A stretch of 64,000 nucleotides of DNA. It comes from Deuterostichococcus epilithicus (lineage: Eukaryota > Chlorophyta > Trebouxiophyceae > Prasiolales > Stichococcaceae). Within the stretch, counting starts at the first letter, position 1, and the number at the start of each line of letters is the position of its first letter. This document shows positions 22,838 through 34,175 of the stretch, one piece after another. The DNA lies in the NCBI GenBank assembly GCA_033439295.1, contig JAVTLE010000023.1, positions 3,260,530 through 3,324,529 of the forward strand, written 5' to 3'. The position numbers were made by a program, and so were the translations under genes. The notes below the pieces were generated by a model that ran no database searches, was not told where the DNA came from, and saw nothing but the letters and a program-made list of their open reading frames with translations.

Positions 22838-25800
22838 ATGGTGGCAGCCTCGGATGACTTCCCGACGGCCGACCCGCACGTCGGTCAGGACGAGTTTCCT
22901 GCCGCCCCGCCAGCGGAGGGCGCCGTAGACTTTGGATGGGGCGACGAGCGCAAGCTTGGCGGCCGCCGCAAGAAGGCGGAGGCCAAGAAGAAGGCCAAGC
23001 CCGGCAGCTTTGGTGAGCAATCGTAAGGAACTTACACGAGGCTTCTTGAGGCGAGATAGAGCCGGGCACACGCCAGACGCCTCAGGGGTCGCCGCGGCAT
23101 GCACAGAAGCGGCGGCCACGGCCTGGCACGGCGGAGCGTGCTCACTGCAAACCTGCAGCGTTTCCCGAGGCGCCGAACTAAGTCAGAGCCCGCCAATGCA
23201 CGATGACCTTGCTACGACAAGGGACGCAACCTCACGGCCACTCAGTTTTAGCCAGTCAAGTGTCTGTTGATGTCGGCGCTCCCGCAAACTGCACACCCCA
23301 TGCCCGCGCAGAGTCGATGGGCTTCACGGTGGACATCCTGCGCGGCATCAAGCGCAAGGGCTACCAGCTGCCGACGCCCATCCAGCGCCGCGCGATGCCG
23401 GCCATCCTGGCGGGCGCCGACGTGGTCGGCATGGCGCGCACCGGTAGCGGCAAGACCGCCGCCTTCGTGTTGCCAATGCTGCAGAGGCGAGGCTGCTGCC
23501 ACAACGTGCCTTTCGCTGTGATACCCTCTCCCGATTGCAGAGTAGCGTCCTTGGACACCTTCGGGGGCAGCCGGCTCGACGAAGCTTGGCTCCAATGCCA
23601 TCGTTCCAGCAGACTGATGCTTCATGAAAGCTGCATGTCGACGACTGAGAGTGCTGCGCCACGTCTACTCGTCAATTAGTAGCGAGGGCGCGATGGCACG
23701 ACCGCGACACATCCCCGTGCCTCTGTAGGCTGGCGCAGCACTCGCAGCGTGCGGGTGCGCGGGCTGTTATCCTGGCGCCCACCAGGGAGCTGGCGCTGCA
23801 GACGGCGCGCGTGGTACGGGACCTGGGCAAGCACCTCAACCTGAGGGTCGCGACCTTGGTCGGCGGAGACTCCATGGAGGCGCAGTTTGCGGAGCTGGCC
23901 GGCAACCCAGACGTGATCGTCGCGACCCCAGGCCGGCTTGCGCACCACCTGACGGAGGTCGCGGGGTTTGGGCTGAAGACCGTGGAGTACGTCGTTTTTG
24001 ACGAGGCCGACAGGTGGACCCTACGTCCTCAACCCTGACACTCGTGCATGCACCGTCCTCGCACATCCCTCTCTGACTTACTTGGCCACCACAGTATCAC
24101 GGAAGCCGCAGAGGGGTGGCTGGGGCATGGAGGGGCTCCTTAGTATTTGATTCTGAGACAGGCTTCATGGAGCAGCTGTGCATTTAGAGTGTAGCGCGCG
24201 CACGACAGCCGACCTGCCTCGATCCTCCACTCGCCACCAAACCACCGCTGACCGTTGTCGCCGCCCCACAACGCAGGCTGTTCGAGATGGGCTTTGCAGA
24301 GCAGCTGCGCGCAATTCTGGGCGGCATGCCGGAGGCGCGGCAGACACTGCTGTTCAGCGCCACCATGCCGCGCGCTCTGGCGGAGTTTGCACGCGCCGGG
24401 CTGCGCGACCCGACGCTCATCCGCCTGGACGCAGAGTCCAAGATCTCGCCGGACCTTGGCCTCGCCTTCTTCACCGTCAGGTGGGGGGCGCCTGGGCATG
24501 CAAGGCGGTGCTGTGCCACGTGGGAGCTCTTCTTGGGGGGACTTGCGCCTGTCTCGCGAGCACCTGTGCAGTTCGGGCTTGAGCTCGTTGTGGAGACCGG
24601 GCTGGAGTGGCAGTCGCAATGGCCACGCTCTACCGGAGGACAGCGTCTGCAGCGTAAGGGACTGCGCGCCCGGCCGGGCTCGCGGTGTGCACCACGCGCG
24701 TCGTCGTTGCTGCAGGGAGGAGGACAAGCTGGCGGCGCTGCTGGTGCTGGTGCGGGAGGTCATCCCGGAGGGCCGGCCCACGCTGGTCTTCGCGTCGACG
24801 CGCCACCACGTGGACCTGCTGTCCCAGCTGCTGGAGGCGGAGGGCATCCCCGCCACCTACGTGTACGGCACCCTGGATCAGGTGGGGGCCCAGGCATCGA
24901 AGAGGGTGTAGGCTTTCTGCAGAGCAGGACGATGGCTGTGGTCCCACAGGAGGCGGAGGTCGTCCCCACCACCTGCGACTATGGCACCCAGGTGAGGTCC
25001 AGTTATTGAAGAGGGTCTAGCTCGTTTACAAATCAGGACATCCGATGGCGGGTCCCGCAGGATGCGGAAGGCATCCCCGCCACCTGCGACTTCGGCACCC
25101 TGAACCGGGTGGGAGATCCACGGAGTCTGTGGTGCACCACTCCGTCACCGCAGTGACTGGTCGCCGGGCGCTGTTGATGTGTAGGATCCAGAGTCGCTGG
25201 AACACAAGTGCAGCGTCCTGAGTCGTGCATTGCGGCGTCCAGACGTCATCCATCTTCTTTGGGCGTCATGTACACAGCTGACACTCGATTGCAACGTCGA
25301 GATTGCGACTGCCCCTGAATGCACCTGCAGTGAGCGAGGGCTGGTGCTTGTCCCTAGAGACCGGGCTCATCCCCAGGTGGTACGTCCAATGAACGCTCCA
25401 CAGGTGCCACTCCGCCAGTGGCAACACACAGCGTCCGGTGGTGCAGGGTCTCTGGGTTGCCCCTGCCAAGCCGGTCGTCAATGGCAGCCCGAGATTTGTT
25501 GCATTTGCTGCCGGAGTTTTGAGGCGTCGCACCCTGATGCACCCTTTGCCCAGCGACCGTCAGTCCCAGCAACCTAGGGCTGACCTTCGTGCCCTCAAAT
25601 CAGTGGCTGCTGCTTCGTGCCTTCACATCAGCGGCTGCTGCTGCCGCGCGCAGGCGGCGCGCAAGATCAACATCGCCAAGTTCAGGGCGGGGCGCGCGCA
25701 GTTCATGGTTGTCACGGATGTTGCGGCGCGTGGCATCGACATCCCACTGCTGGACAACGTCATCAACTTCGACTTCCCGCCGCAGCCCAAGCTGTTTGTG

Positions 25801-28800
25801 CACCGCGTGGGGCGTGCCGCTCGGTGGGGCTCCTCTCATATTGCAGAGTGTAGATGCTCCCCTCAGCGATGCCACCTTGCTGAGGAACCCACATCTGAAA
25901 GTTGATGCTGCACTTCAGATCCCAACCAAGCATGCTATGCCTTGCCCCTGCAAGCGTGCCATGAGGGTCATCTCAACTTCCAATTCCCTAACCCACATGC
26001 AACTGCCATGGCCCAACCGCTACTGCAACCCAACGTCGCGCCTTGCCTCATAGCCTTGCCTGCAGTGCTGGACAGGCCGGCAGCCATTCGCTGTTCACCC
26101 GGGACGAGCTGCCACGCCTTGCTGACGCTCCAAAATGTCATAATGCCGCGTCACAGCACCACTGCTCTTTCGTTTTGCAGCGCCGGGCGCACGGGAACAG
26201 CGTACTCGCTGTTCACGCGGGAGGAGCTGCCGTACGCCCTGGACCTGCACCTGTTCCTGGGCCGGCGCCTGGAGCCGGCGCCGCAGCGCTCCATCTCAGA
26301 CGCCGCCGCGGCCGAGCGCGGTGACGTGCCCGAGGACACCAGCCTCTTCGGCACCTTTCCCTTGGTGCGCTTCCGCTGCCGCATCCGCTTCCGCTTCCGC
26401 TGCGTACCTCTTCCTGGTGGCAGCATGCGGTCGCTGTGCATGTTGTGGCGTGCCGTTCCGTTCGTGGCGGCGGAGCGGGGCTACGATTACTCGTTTGGCC
26501 AGGCAGCTGGCGAGGCTGAACTCTGGGCACGGCAGCGGCGCCTGCCCGGCCTCGGTCGTGCCGTCAGCACGATGCCTGCCGGCCCTCCCATGCACACGGC
26601 ACCACCGCTCGAGGCGCCTGATACGCACTGCAGGTGTCGCTGGAGACGGGAGCGGAGCACATACGCGACGTCATCGCGTCGTCCAACGAGCTGCAGTCGG
26701 CGGCGGCGTCCGCCGCCAAGGCCTTCGTGCTGTACCGCAAAACGCGGCCGGGCCCCTCGCTGGAGAGCATCAAGCGGTCGCGCGGCCTGGCGCCAGAGGG
26801 CCTGCACCCGCTGCTGGCGCAGGCGCTACCCGCCTCCGAGTTGGGTGAGCGACCTTAAATAAATGTCCTTGGTGTGATATTCCGCGTGCTTGGCTGGCAG
26901 CCAATGCGTGCATCTTTTGGGTTGCCGACCCTTTCGTGTCCAGCTTGCATTTACCGCGTGCTTTCTTTCGGCTGCAGACCCCTGTGACCACCTCATCGGA
27001 TGGTGGCCCACACCCTGCCGGCAGCACAGCACACCTGTGTGTCTTGCTGCAGCCCGCCACCCTCATTCACACCGAGACCATGCCGCGGCTCTCCTCTTGC
27101 AGGCGGACTGGAGGCGCAGCAGGGCATGGCGGCTATCTCCTCGGCGCTGCGCAGCTACCGCCCGGCGCAGACAGTGTTGCAAGCGCGCGTCGCCGGGCCG
27201 CGCTCGTCGGCGGTGCGCCTGTCAGGGCGCCAGCGGCAGGCGGCGCCCGCCGGCGGCCCCAACCTGCTGACCAGCCAGCAGCCCGAGGAGGTGCCCGTCT
27301 GCCCGGCGACTCCTGTGCAATCGCACTTGCACACTGCTGTACGAGTACTCGGTCTTGGTGTGCCAGTGTTTGGCCATCCTTTCACGATGTGCCTCATCAT
27401 TCCGCCCGATTCATCTGCTCAGCATCTGGCGCTTGTGCGATTGGGCATCTGCTTCCAACCACCAGACCTGCGGAGTGCTTGGGCACAGGAGGCGGTGCTG
27501 GCGTCAGACGCCGGCCTGCCAGAGGCCAACAGCGCAGTGCCGCTGGATGGCAATGCAGCAAATGGCGCCGGCAGCACCGACGATGAGGAGGCAGCACCCG
27601 CGTGGAAGCGCGGGCGGGGGCGGGCGGCGGCGCCGGCGTTCGTGCTGCCAGAGGAGGCGGAGCCCACCGGCAAGTTCAAACAGAACGGCTTCTACATACC
27701 GCACGCCAGGTTTGGGATGGACGGTCGCTTTTACCTACATGCGCAAAGCTGAGACAAAGCTGGCGCCCAATGAGGCAGCAACCTGGCGCACTGCAGGGCG
27801 GACTGCGGACTGCGCCCTCGTTGCCTCATGTCCTCTACATTCTGCAGTTGAAACCTTGCTGTGGAGATCCAGCAGCCAGGTGGCAGACGAGCTGCGGCGG
27901 AGCGGGTGTCCAAGCGCCCGCAGCCATCCCACTTTCTGCCTTATCTGGGCCTTTTGAAATGCACCTTCCCGGCTAGCCCGGAGCGCTTGACGCTACAACG
28001 TCCAAGCCGAGACATCCTCAAACTTTGCAGAACCGGCGGGCAGGACGAGGCGGGCTACTCGGTGCACGGGCCCGGCGGCGGCGGCGGCGGCGGCCTGGAA
28101 GCGGCGGTCATGGACATGGTGGGCGAGGACGCGGGCACCATTGCCGCCTCGCGCGGCACCTACCACTGGGACAAGCGCCACAAGAAGTATGTGCAGCTGC
28201 AGCCGGGGGAGGAGGTCCGCGCCGGCAAGCGCATGCGCGCGGAGAGCGGCGCCTCGGTGCGCCGCCGCCCTGCCCCATGTCTTCGTGCCTTCCTCCTGAA
28301 GGCGCAGTCAGGGTTTTGTCCGTCTTGCTTGCTTTCTTAAATTCTGCGGAGAGCAGTTGAATGCTGCGGGCGCCTCATGCAGCAATTTCGTCCCCTGCAG
28401 CAGACTGCTCGGTGGATGCCAGTCGAACGCCTTGCCACCTGCCTCGACTGCGTCATAGTTTGGCAGCTCGCCGTTTCCCTGTTGCTGTCGCGTCAGCGCA
28501 ACACGTTCCCAGGCGACAGCACATGTCACGATGGACTCTCGCCAGGAAGCTGGTCGGTACCGGCAGGCTCTGCTGCTCTTCTGCTCAAGCTTGTCTTATG
28601 CCTCCTGCGTGATTGCACATGTAGACCAAGATCAAGGGCGGCAAGAAGGGTAACGAGGCCAGCGGCGCGATGTACGAGAAGTGGTCCAAGCAGCAGCGGC
28701 GGCGCATCCCCGTCACGGGCTCCGTGGAGACAAAGCACAGCGGCTTCGACGCCAGCCTCGCCGACAGGTGCCGCTCGCTCCACAAAAGTCGGTGTCGTGG

Positions 28801-29590
28801 GAGCGAGCTGTGGTGACGATCGCCGATCACCGGTGCACAGGGTGGTCGGAGCACCTGTGCTGTGCAGCGCTGCGGCAATGGCTGTTGCCAAGCTGAAATG
28901 GTGACTATTCTTATGTGCATCACCGGCTGTTGCTGTGCCATTAGGCTGCGCTGCTCGAGCACTGGACCATGGATTCGTGGCTCTGGAACTTCAGGTTTAA
29001 AAATGGCGGGCGAGGTTGGGCCAACCCCATGAAGGCCGACAAGGCTGCAGCTGGCAAGGGCGGCTCGGCTGCAAAGCAGGAACTGCGGTCGGCGGAGCAG
29101 GTGTGCATTGCTTGCACATCGGTCACAGCTATCCTCTGCGGGCAACTGTAGGAACGGTGCTGCATAGATGTATGTACATCCCCCTGACAGCTCGGGGCGC
29201 TGGCTGCAAACCGCTTGAGTTGGGTACTGACTCAATTACATGCTTCCAGGACACAGCTGGCTCTGTGTCTCGCAGGTGGCCAAGGAGCGTAAGCTGACGG
29301 AAAAGAAAAAAGGCGGCAAGCCTGGCGCCGGCGGCAAGCCCGGCCGTGGCGGCGATGGGGATGGTGCAGGAGGCGCGGGCAGGGGCAAGGCCCCAGGCGT
29401 TCAGGGCGGCGGCGTGGGCAAGCCCGGGAGGGAGAAGGGCGGCGGCAAGCGGCCCAAAGGCGCGGCTCCGGCGCGCAAATGGAAGGGAGACAAGGCGGCA
29501 GCCAGAGGAGGCGGCGATGGCAAGGGCAGGCCTGGCGGCAAACCGGCGGGCCGTGGCAAAGCGGGCGGTGGCAAGGGCAAGAGGCGGTGA
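22838..29590 (+). CDS. DBP10: DEAD-box RNA helicase DBP10/DDX54
   Basis: Nucleolar ATP-dependent RNA helicase for 60S ribosomal subunit assembly (family role). ATG 22838 begins an acidic/basic N-terminus, then the Q-motif region [16 protein letters not shown] (23350), motif [12 protein letters not shown] (23435), Ia PTRELALQT (23785), [14 protein letters not shown] in VFDEADR (23995), SAT in LFSATMPRA (24350), [14 protein letters not shown] (24780), [12 protein letters not shown] (25720), and [19 protein letters not shown] formed by joining an exon ending near 25831 to one starting at 26181. The downstream DBP10 C-terminal region holds [16 protein letters not shown] near 28680 and [15 protein letters not shown] near 28990, then a Gly/Lys-rich tail ending GKGKRR. 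The gene is long because introns hold duplicated exon pieces. An upstream in-frame TTG at 22754 was not chosen. Confidence 0.94.
24951..25117 (+). repeat. Two ghost donor-side copies of a DBP10 exon in ~111-116 bp array
   Basis: The real exon ends [13 protein letters not shown] before donor GTGGGG at 24882. Unit 2 starts at 24951 (reads [11 protein letters not shown] before GTGAGG) and unit 3 at 25061 (reads [11 protein letters not shown], ending NRVG). Matching positions fall at 24834, 24950 and 25061. Intron sequence downstream of the donor is copied too (GAAGAGGGT-TAG and CAGGAC-ATGGC in units 1 and 2), so the unit spans exon end, donor and intron start. Confidence 0.9.
25585..25640. repeat. 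28-bp tandem repeat before a DBP10 acceptor
   Basis: CTTCGTGCCCTCAAATCAGT plus GGCTGCTG is followed by a second copy with three changes. It sits just upstream of the acceptor (GCGCAG near 25652) of the exon with [12 protein letters not shown]. Confidence 0.85.
26066..26125 (+). repeat. Ghost acceptor-side copy of the DBP10 [10 protein letters not shown] exon
   Basis: The real exon starts at 26181 after TTGCAG and encodes [18 protein letters not shown]. At 26066, after CTGCAG, a copy reads [16 protein letters not shown] with matching TCGCTGTTCAC-CGGGA-GAGCTGCC. Spacing is 115 bp. The copy is shifted by small indels relative to the incoming splice phase. Confidence 0.85.
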
Positions 29591-29951
29591 TGCCGCCGCC
29601 AGCGTTCCCCTGCCGTCAATCAGGCCAAGCAAGCCACGCTCTGTTGTTAACTTGTATGTGGCTGCTCGGGCCTCATCAGTGTACCGTTGGACGCTACGCA
29701 GGAACGAAGCGAGAATCATGTCGGAGACAAGCATCGAAACAATCTGCACGAGCCAAGTGCACAATTCTACGTCAGCTGCATCACAACGCCAGAATACCCA
29801 GAATACTGACGGCGAAGGAAAGCCAGCGTTGATCGGATTGCTGATTTGCCAGCTGCGTCGAGACACGCACGGATCGCGCGCCAAATTTCCGACACGATCC
29901 GCGGCTCGAGCTGCGCGAACCAGAGACCAGAGCACACACTGAGACTGCGTC
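29591..29951. other. 361-bp intergenic region
   Basis: Holds the DBP10 3' UTR and snurportin promoter between tandem genes. No exon supported. Confidence 0.55.
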
Positions 29952-32949
29952 ATGAGCTTGCCAACCGGACTGGCAGCGCTGGATCCCCACAGCCCCGGCA
30001 GAAAGAACCCAAAGGCCTTGAGACCTTCGAAACACGCTCAGCGGCGGCGTGACGAGGCCCTCGAGCGGCAGCAGGCAGCCAGGGAAGATGCAACAGCCAG
30101 AGCACGCAAGCTGGCGCTGGACGCCACACGTGGCGAGACGCCGACCTCGCAAGCTGCCCAGGTGCCTGAGGGTGGCGTACAACCCATGGAGGACCAGAGC
30201 GGCACCATGCTTGCGGCCGTCAGCCACTGACAGGACCCGCCGGAGCATTTGCGAGTCAGCCGTGCGTGGCTCCGTGTTCAGTGTTTCCTGAAACGACAGC
30301 AGCAGCACCGCATCGCCGAGACTCACTGACATTTGGGTCGGCGCTTCAGGACGCCGAGATGGCGGATGGCGCTGCCGCAGCGGAACGGCGGCAGGCAGGC
30401 CACCATGCAGGCAGCAGTGGGGAGTTGCATGCGGAGTCCGTGCGCGAGCATTGGGCGCGGCAGCTGATGCGCCCGGAGTGGCTCATCGATGTGCCGCCCA
30501 ACCTGGCTGCCGACTGGTGCGCCTGCTGTGTGCGCTGCAGTCCGCGTGTCTCATGCTCTGCAAGAGTGCCTCATCAAGGTCCAGGAGCGTGATTGCCTCG
30601 CGGACCTCGCAGCTGCAAACCGGGTGTGGATCTGTGCTGCTGCTTGTCATGCTGCGGTGGATGTCGGCTTTCTGAAAGCTGCGCCACGATGGGCATCTCG
30701 TCGCCGTCGGCGGCTCTGAGGCAATTGCTGCGCACCAACGGCAGGTATGTCATGCCGCGGCCGGAGGGCCAGCGCTGCCTGCTCATCTCCAGCGGTGGCC
30801 AGACGGTTGCGCGCATGCGCAATGGGGTGCAGATGGCACGCTTCCCGTCAGCGCTGCCGGGCGGCTCGCGCCACACCCAGGTGACAAGACAAGAGACCCC
30901 CTGCTGAGCATCAGCGCGACCCCTGTGACAAAAAACGTCCCTCCTGCTCAAATTGTGCACTGCTGGTGTCTTGCAGACTTCGCTGTCATCAATATGTGTG
31001 GAATGCTTGTGACGTTTCTTTCCAGTATTGACCAGAACTCTGCTTGTCATGCAATCAGATGTCGGCAGACTCGTACTGCATCCTGGACGCCATATACCAC
31101 CCGCCAAACCAAACTTACTACGTCATGGACATGATGTGCTGGAAGGTGCGCAGCTGCTGCAAGTGCTCTATAGGGTTCAGATTTTATTCGTGGAGCAAAG
31201 GCTCATTGGCCACACACCTCGCGGTCAAGAGCAACCAAGCTGTCTCTGCACACTGTCGATGACGGCTGGTATGAGCCACAGCTACCAGCGAAAGTGCTGG
31301 AGAAGCTGAGGCCCCAGGCTCCTGGCGTGCAGGACTGTGCCTCCCCTGCGTGCAGGGCTATGCTCTGTACGACTGCATGGCCGAGTTCCGGCTGTTCTGG
31401 GTGGCCAGCAAGCTGGCGGAGACAGACGCGTCGCAGCCCGGCAGCAACTACAACCGCTACAGTATCGTCAGCGTGCCCGCCTTCAATGCCACTCCCGGTG
31501 TGCTGTCCACAAACTCACCCTCCAGCGTCACACACAACCACGGCTTAAGGGACACGGCCCAGATTGTGATCCTGGCATGGTAGCAGTGACGTCCTGTCGT
31601 CGAGTGCAGACATGCGGGCCATCGAAAGGCGTGCCCACCTCGCATGTCCCTCGCCTGCATTTGCTGCCACCCGCTTAAGCTGCCACGTGACGGAAGCTCA
31701 CGAGGGGAGGGCCTGCACGCACTGAGCAGGCGGCCTGACGGCGGCACACTCGGCTTCGGTGCCGTTCGTGCGCGACGGGCTGTACCTGTTGCACAAGGAG
31801 GGGCACTACACCCTGGGGCAGAGCCCGCTGGCGCTGACATGGAAGGATGCCGCCAGCTCCCGCTTCCTGCTGGACACCGACCTCAACGGCAACACGCTGT
31901 CGCAGCAGGTGTGGCAGCCCCAGCTGTACGGTTATTGTGACTGCAATCGAGAGAGCTTTTCGAGGTGGAAGGACGCCGTTTGCTCCCGCTCCCTGCCCCA
32001 CACTGACCCCAATGGCAACGCACTGTCGCAGCAGGTACGGCCGAGGAAGCTGTTGAACCAGGTTGAGTCTGGGAAGTAGTTGAACCTGGGTCCAATTGGT
32101 TGACTAGCTGCTGTTACATAATCTTTGGGTGGAGTACCGAGAGGGCGGCGCCCTGGTCGCCTGCCCTTCGATGGAAAGGGGGACGAGGAGCAGGTGGCGC
32201 TGCCGGTGGCGCTGTAGAGGGCATCAAAGCAACTGCAGCCAGAATGTACCTCAGTGTTTGTTCGCACAGCAAGTGGTGCTGGAGTACCGGGGGGACGGCG
32301 CGCTGGTCACGGGGGACGAGGAGCCGGTGGCGCTGGCGCGGGAGCCGCCGGAGGCGACCGCCGCCGCCGGCAAGGCGCTGGCGCCCGGCAAGCTGCTGCG
32401 CTTCGCCATCGGCCCCGGCGGCATGCAGGCACGGCGCGCTCAGAGCCGTCCCCCAGGCTGAAGCAGGCCGTCCGCGGCCTCCCCCTCCAAGAGGGCGCGC
32501 CTACCATGCGCCCACCTCCTGGGGTGGAGGCACAAGTTTGAAGGCTGCTGCAGTTTGGCTTTGCTACGTGGAACGCTGTATGATTTTTCCTCCCTGCCAG
32601 ACACTTGGCGGATACACATCTCCAGAGCGCAGCGGCACACAATGCCCGCCAGGGCACCCTGAAGCGGTTCACCAGCTGGAAAGGGGACCATGTGCCAAGG
32701 ACTGAGCGAGCTGAACACTGCTGCGCTTTGTGTGGCCGACCAGCCTGCCCGCCCTGTGTGCAGATGGTGGACGGCCACCCTGTGGCGGCGGACCTACATT
32801 TCGAGGGCGGGGCGCACGCGCGGCGCGGCCGCGCCGACACCGTCAGTAAGATCCTGTTCCAGTACCTGGCGCGCCTGCAGCCTGTGACGCTACAGATGCT
32901 GCTGGAGTCCAGCCAGGCGGGCGAGCTGCGAAGCGGCATGCAGTCGTGA
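29952..32949 (+). CDS. SNUPN: Snurportin-1, m3G-cap snRNP import adaptor, 421 aa
   Basis: Carries trimethylguanosine-capped snRNPs to importin beta (family role). Eight exons join in frame: 29952-30161, 30350-30516, 30745-30880, 31059-31145, 31356-31497, 31730-31908, 32270-32428, 32764-32949. The N-terminus has an importin-beta-binding-like basic helix (RRRDEALERQQAARED). The cap-binding core is clear: ADWYVMPRPEGQRC, where the Trp codon is split TG/G and matches the cap-stacking Trp of the human protein; FPSALPGGSRH; YHPPNQTYYVMDMMCWK; LYDCMAEFRLFWVASKL; FVRDGLYLLHKEGHYTLGQS; PLALTWKD with the second expected Trp. The human protein is about 360 residues; the extra length lies mostly in the N-terminal linker and C-terminus. 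Intron 7 needs a GC donor (CAG/GCACGG). The intron between exons 6 and 7 carries two different ghost junctions. Confidence 0.94.
31967..32040 (+). repeat. Ghost donor-side copy of snurportin exon 6 end
   Basis: Exon 6 ends WKDAASSRFLLDTDLNGN then TLSQQ before donor GTGTGG at 31909. 126 bp on, the DNA reads WKDAVCSRSLPHTDPNGN then ALSQQ before GTACGG at 32035. The frame is open and the donor intact, so this copy is young or constrained. Confidence 0.9.
32127..32215 (+). repeat. Ghost copy of snurportin exon 7 start
   Basis: Real exon 7 (from 32270) reads LEYRGDGALVTGDEEPVALA. 150 bp upstream the DNA reads VEYREGGALVAC, then, shifted in frame, GDEEQVALPVAL ending in TAG. The copy keeps GGAGTACCG and GGGGACGAGGAGC-GGTGGCGCTG blocks separated by a small insertion. 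Confidence 0.88.
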
Positions 32950-34175
32950 CGGCAGCGAGGGCTGGCCCGCATGTTCCGATGCGCTGCTGCGGCGAGTGGA
33001 CTCCCCTATGGGGGCTCCGCGACGCCGCACCGCAATTTGTCGCTGCCATGTCGGGTTAGCCCTCTGGTGGCCGCGACGGCAGCTCGCGAGATGAACTGGA
33101 CGGTGCATGCAGAGCCGCCGGCAGCATGACACTTGGGTGTCCCGAGGCTGCACGTCATGCTAAAAGGATGGTGACTCCTGACGGATTCAAGGGTAATAAG
33201 AAGGGTGAACAGATCTGACGCATTTGCGATTACCCAATGCCCACTTGCAAGAACGCGAGACACGACCTGCCGGCCGTGACGACGGGTTTCAAGGCCACCA
33301 CTCTTTGTGCAAAGCTGGCGGCTGCATAACAACTGCCTTGAGACTGCGATACGCCGCGTGAAGCGCTTCTACCTCCGGGACTCAGCCGGGTTGCAGCTTG
33401 TGCAGATACGTCCAAAGTCAGTGCCACGTTGCAGCAACCGCCGCAGCGCCACATAAAAACGCTTCTCTCGCCAGGCGAAGTGTTCATCGCTCGGCTCGAG
33501 CAGCGCGGCCGCACCACCGTTGCCGTTCATCCCGTACTGTTCTGCAATTGCTTGCGGCGTGGCAACGGCGCTTAGGGACCGGCGTCCCGGTGGCTGCCTG
33601 GCGCGGCGGCTCAGCTGATCCAGTGGCCTGTGCTGCACGAGCGCGCGCTGCACCGCAAGGTGTGGCCCTAGATTGACTTCCGCACACTCTGCTTTGCCAG
33701 CTTTTGAACAGTCAGCGTCAGCGGCCCTGCAGGATCGCAGGGCCGGCTTCCTACTGCGAGCGTGCATGTCTGTGTCACGCCAAGATACAAAATCACTCTA
33801 TCTCCGCCCGTTCGCAATTGCGGAGGTGGAAGGTGCCGTGTCGGCCGGAGCTCGGGAGTACCTGTCTTGCACTTGGCCAGCTGCAAATGACAGGGTTTCT
33901 TGGAGCAGCAACCCCTACGACTCGTGCTGTGTAACGCGACGAGCACGCGTGCCCCCACACGTCCTTGGGCATTTTGCGTCAGGTGCTGCACCAATGCAAG
34001 GGTGATTGGGAGGCCTGCCAAGACCCCCTGTTGCATGCTATGACCATCCTGCGTTGTACGCAGGCGGCATCCAGAGGATCGTGTGACGGAGCACGGAGCG
34101 GACAGCCGGGCGGGGGTCCGCCCAGGCTCGGAAGCAGCGCAGAGCTGTGATGCCACAGGGCCTGCCCAGCTCGCG
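32950..34175. other. 1.2-kb intergenic region
   Basis: Between snurportin and SnRK2, both plus. One short minus-strand open frame (annotated separately) is the only coding candidate. The rest should be snurportin 3' UTR and SnRK2 promoter. Confidence 0.5.
33369..33530 (-). CDS. Doubtful small ORF, 53 aa
   Basis: ATG at 33530 opens MNGNGGAAALLEPSDEHFAW and continues with an amphipathic RREKRFYVALRRLLQ-like stretch (WREKRFYVALRRLLQRG) to TAG. The frame is open further upstream to 33767. Codon choice is unremarkable and no family is recognised; it may be a non-coding frame in intergenic DNA. Confidence 0.2.
   Translation of the reverse strand: MNGNGGAAALLEPSDEHFAWREKRFYVALRRLLQRGTDFGRICTSCNPAESRR

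Noticed and set aside
31967-32040. Treating the snurportin exon 6 copy as a genuine extra exon
   Set aside because: It lacks a plausible acceptor before it in the right phase, and the direct 31908-to-32270 join restores the snurportin fold with no extra residues.
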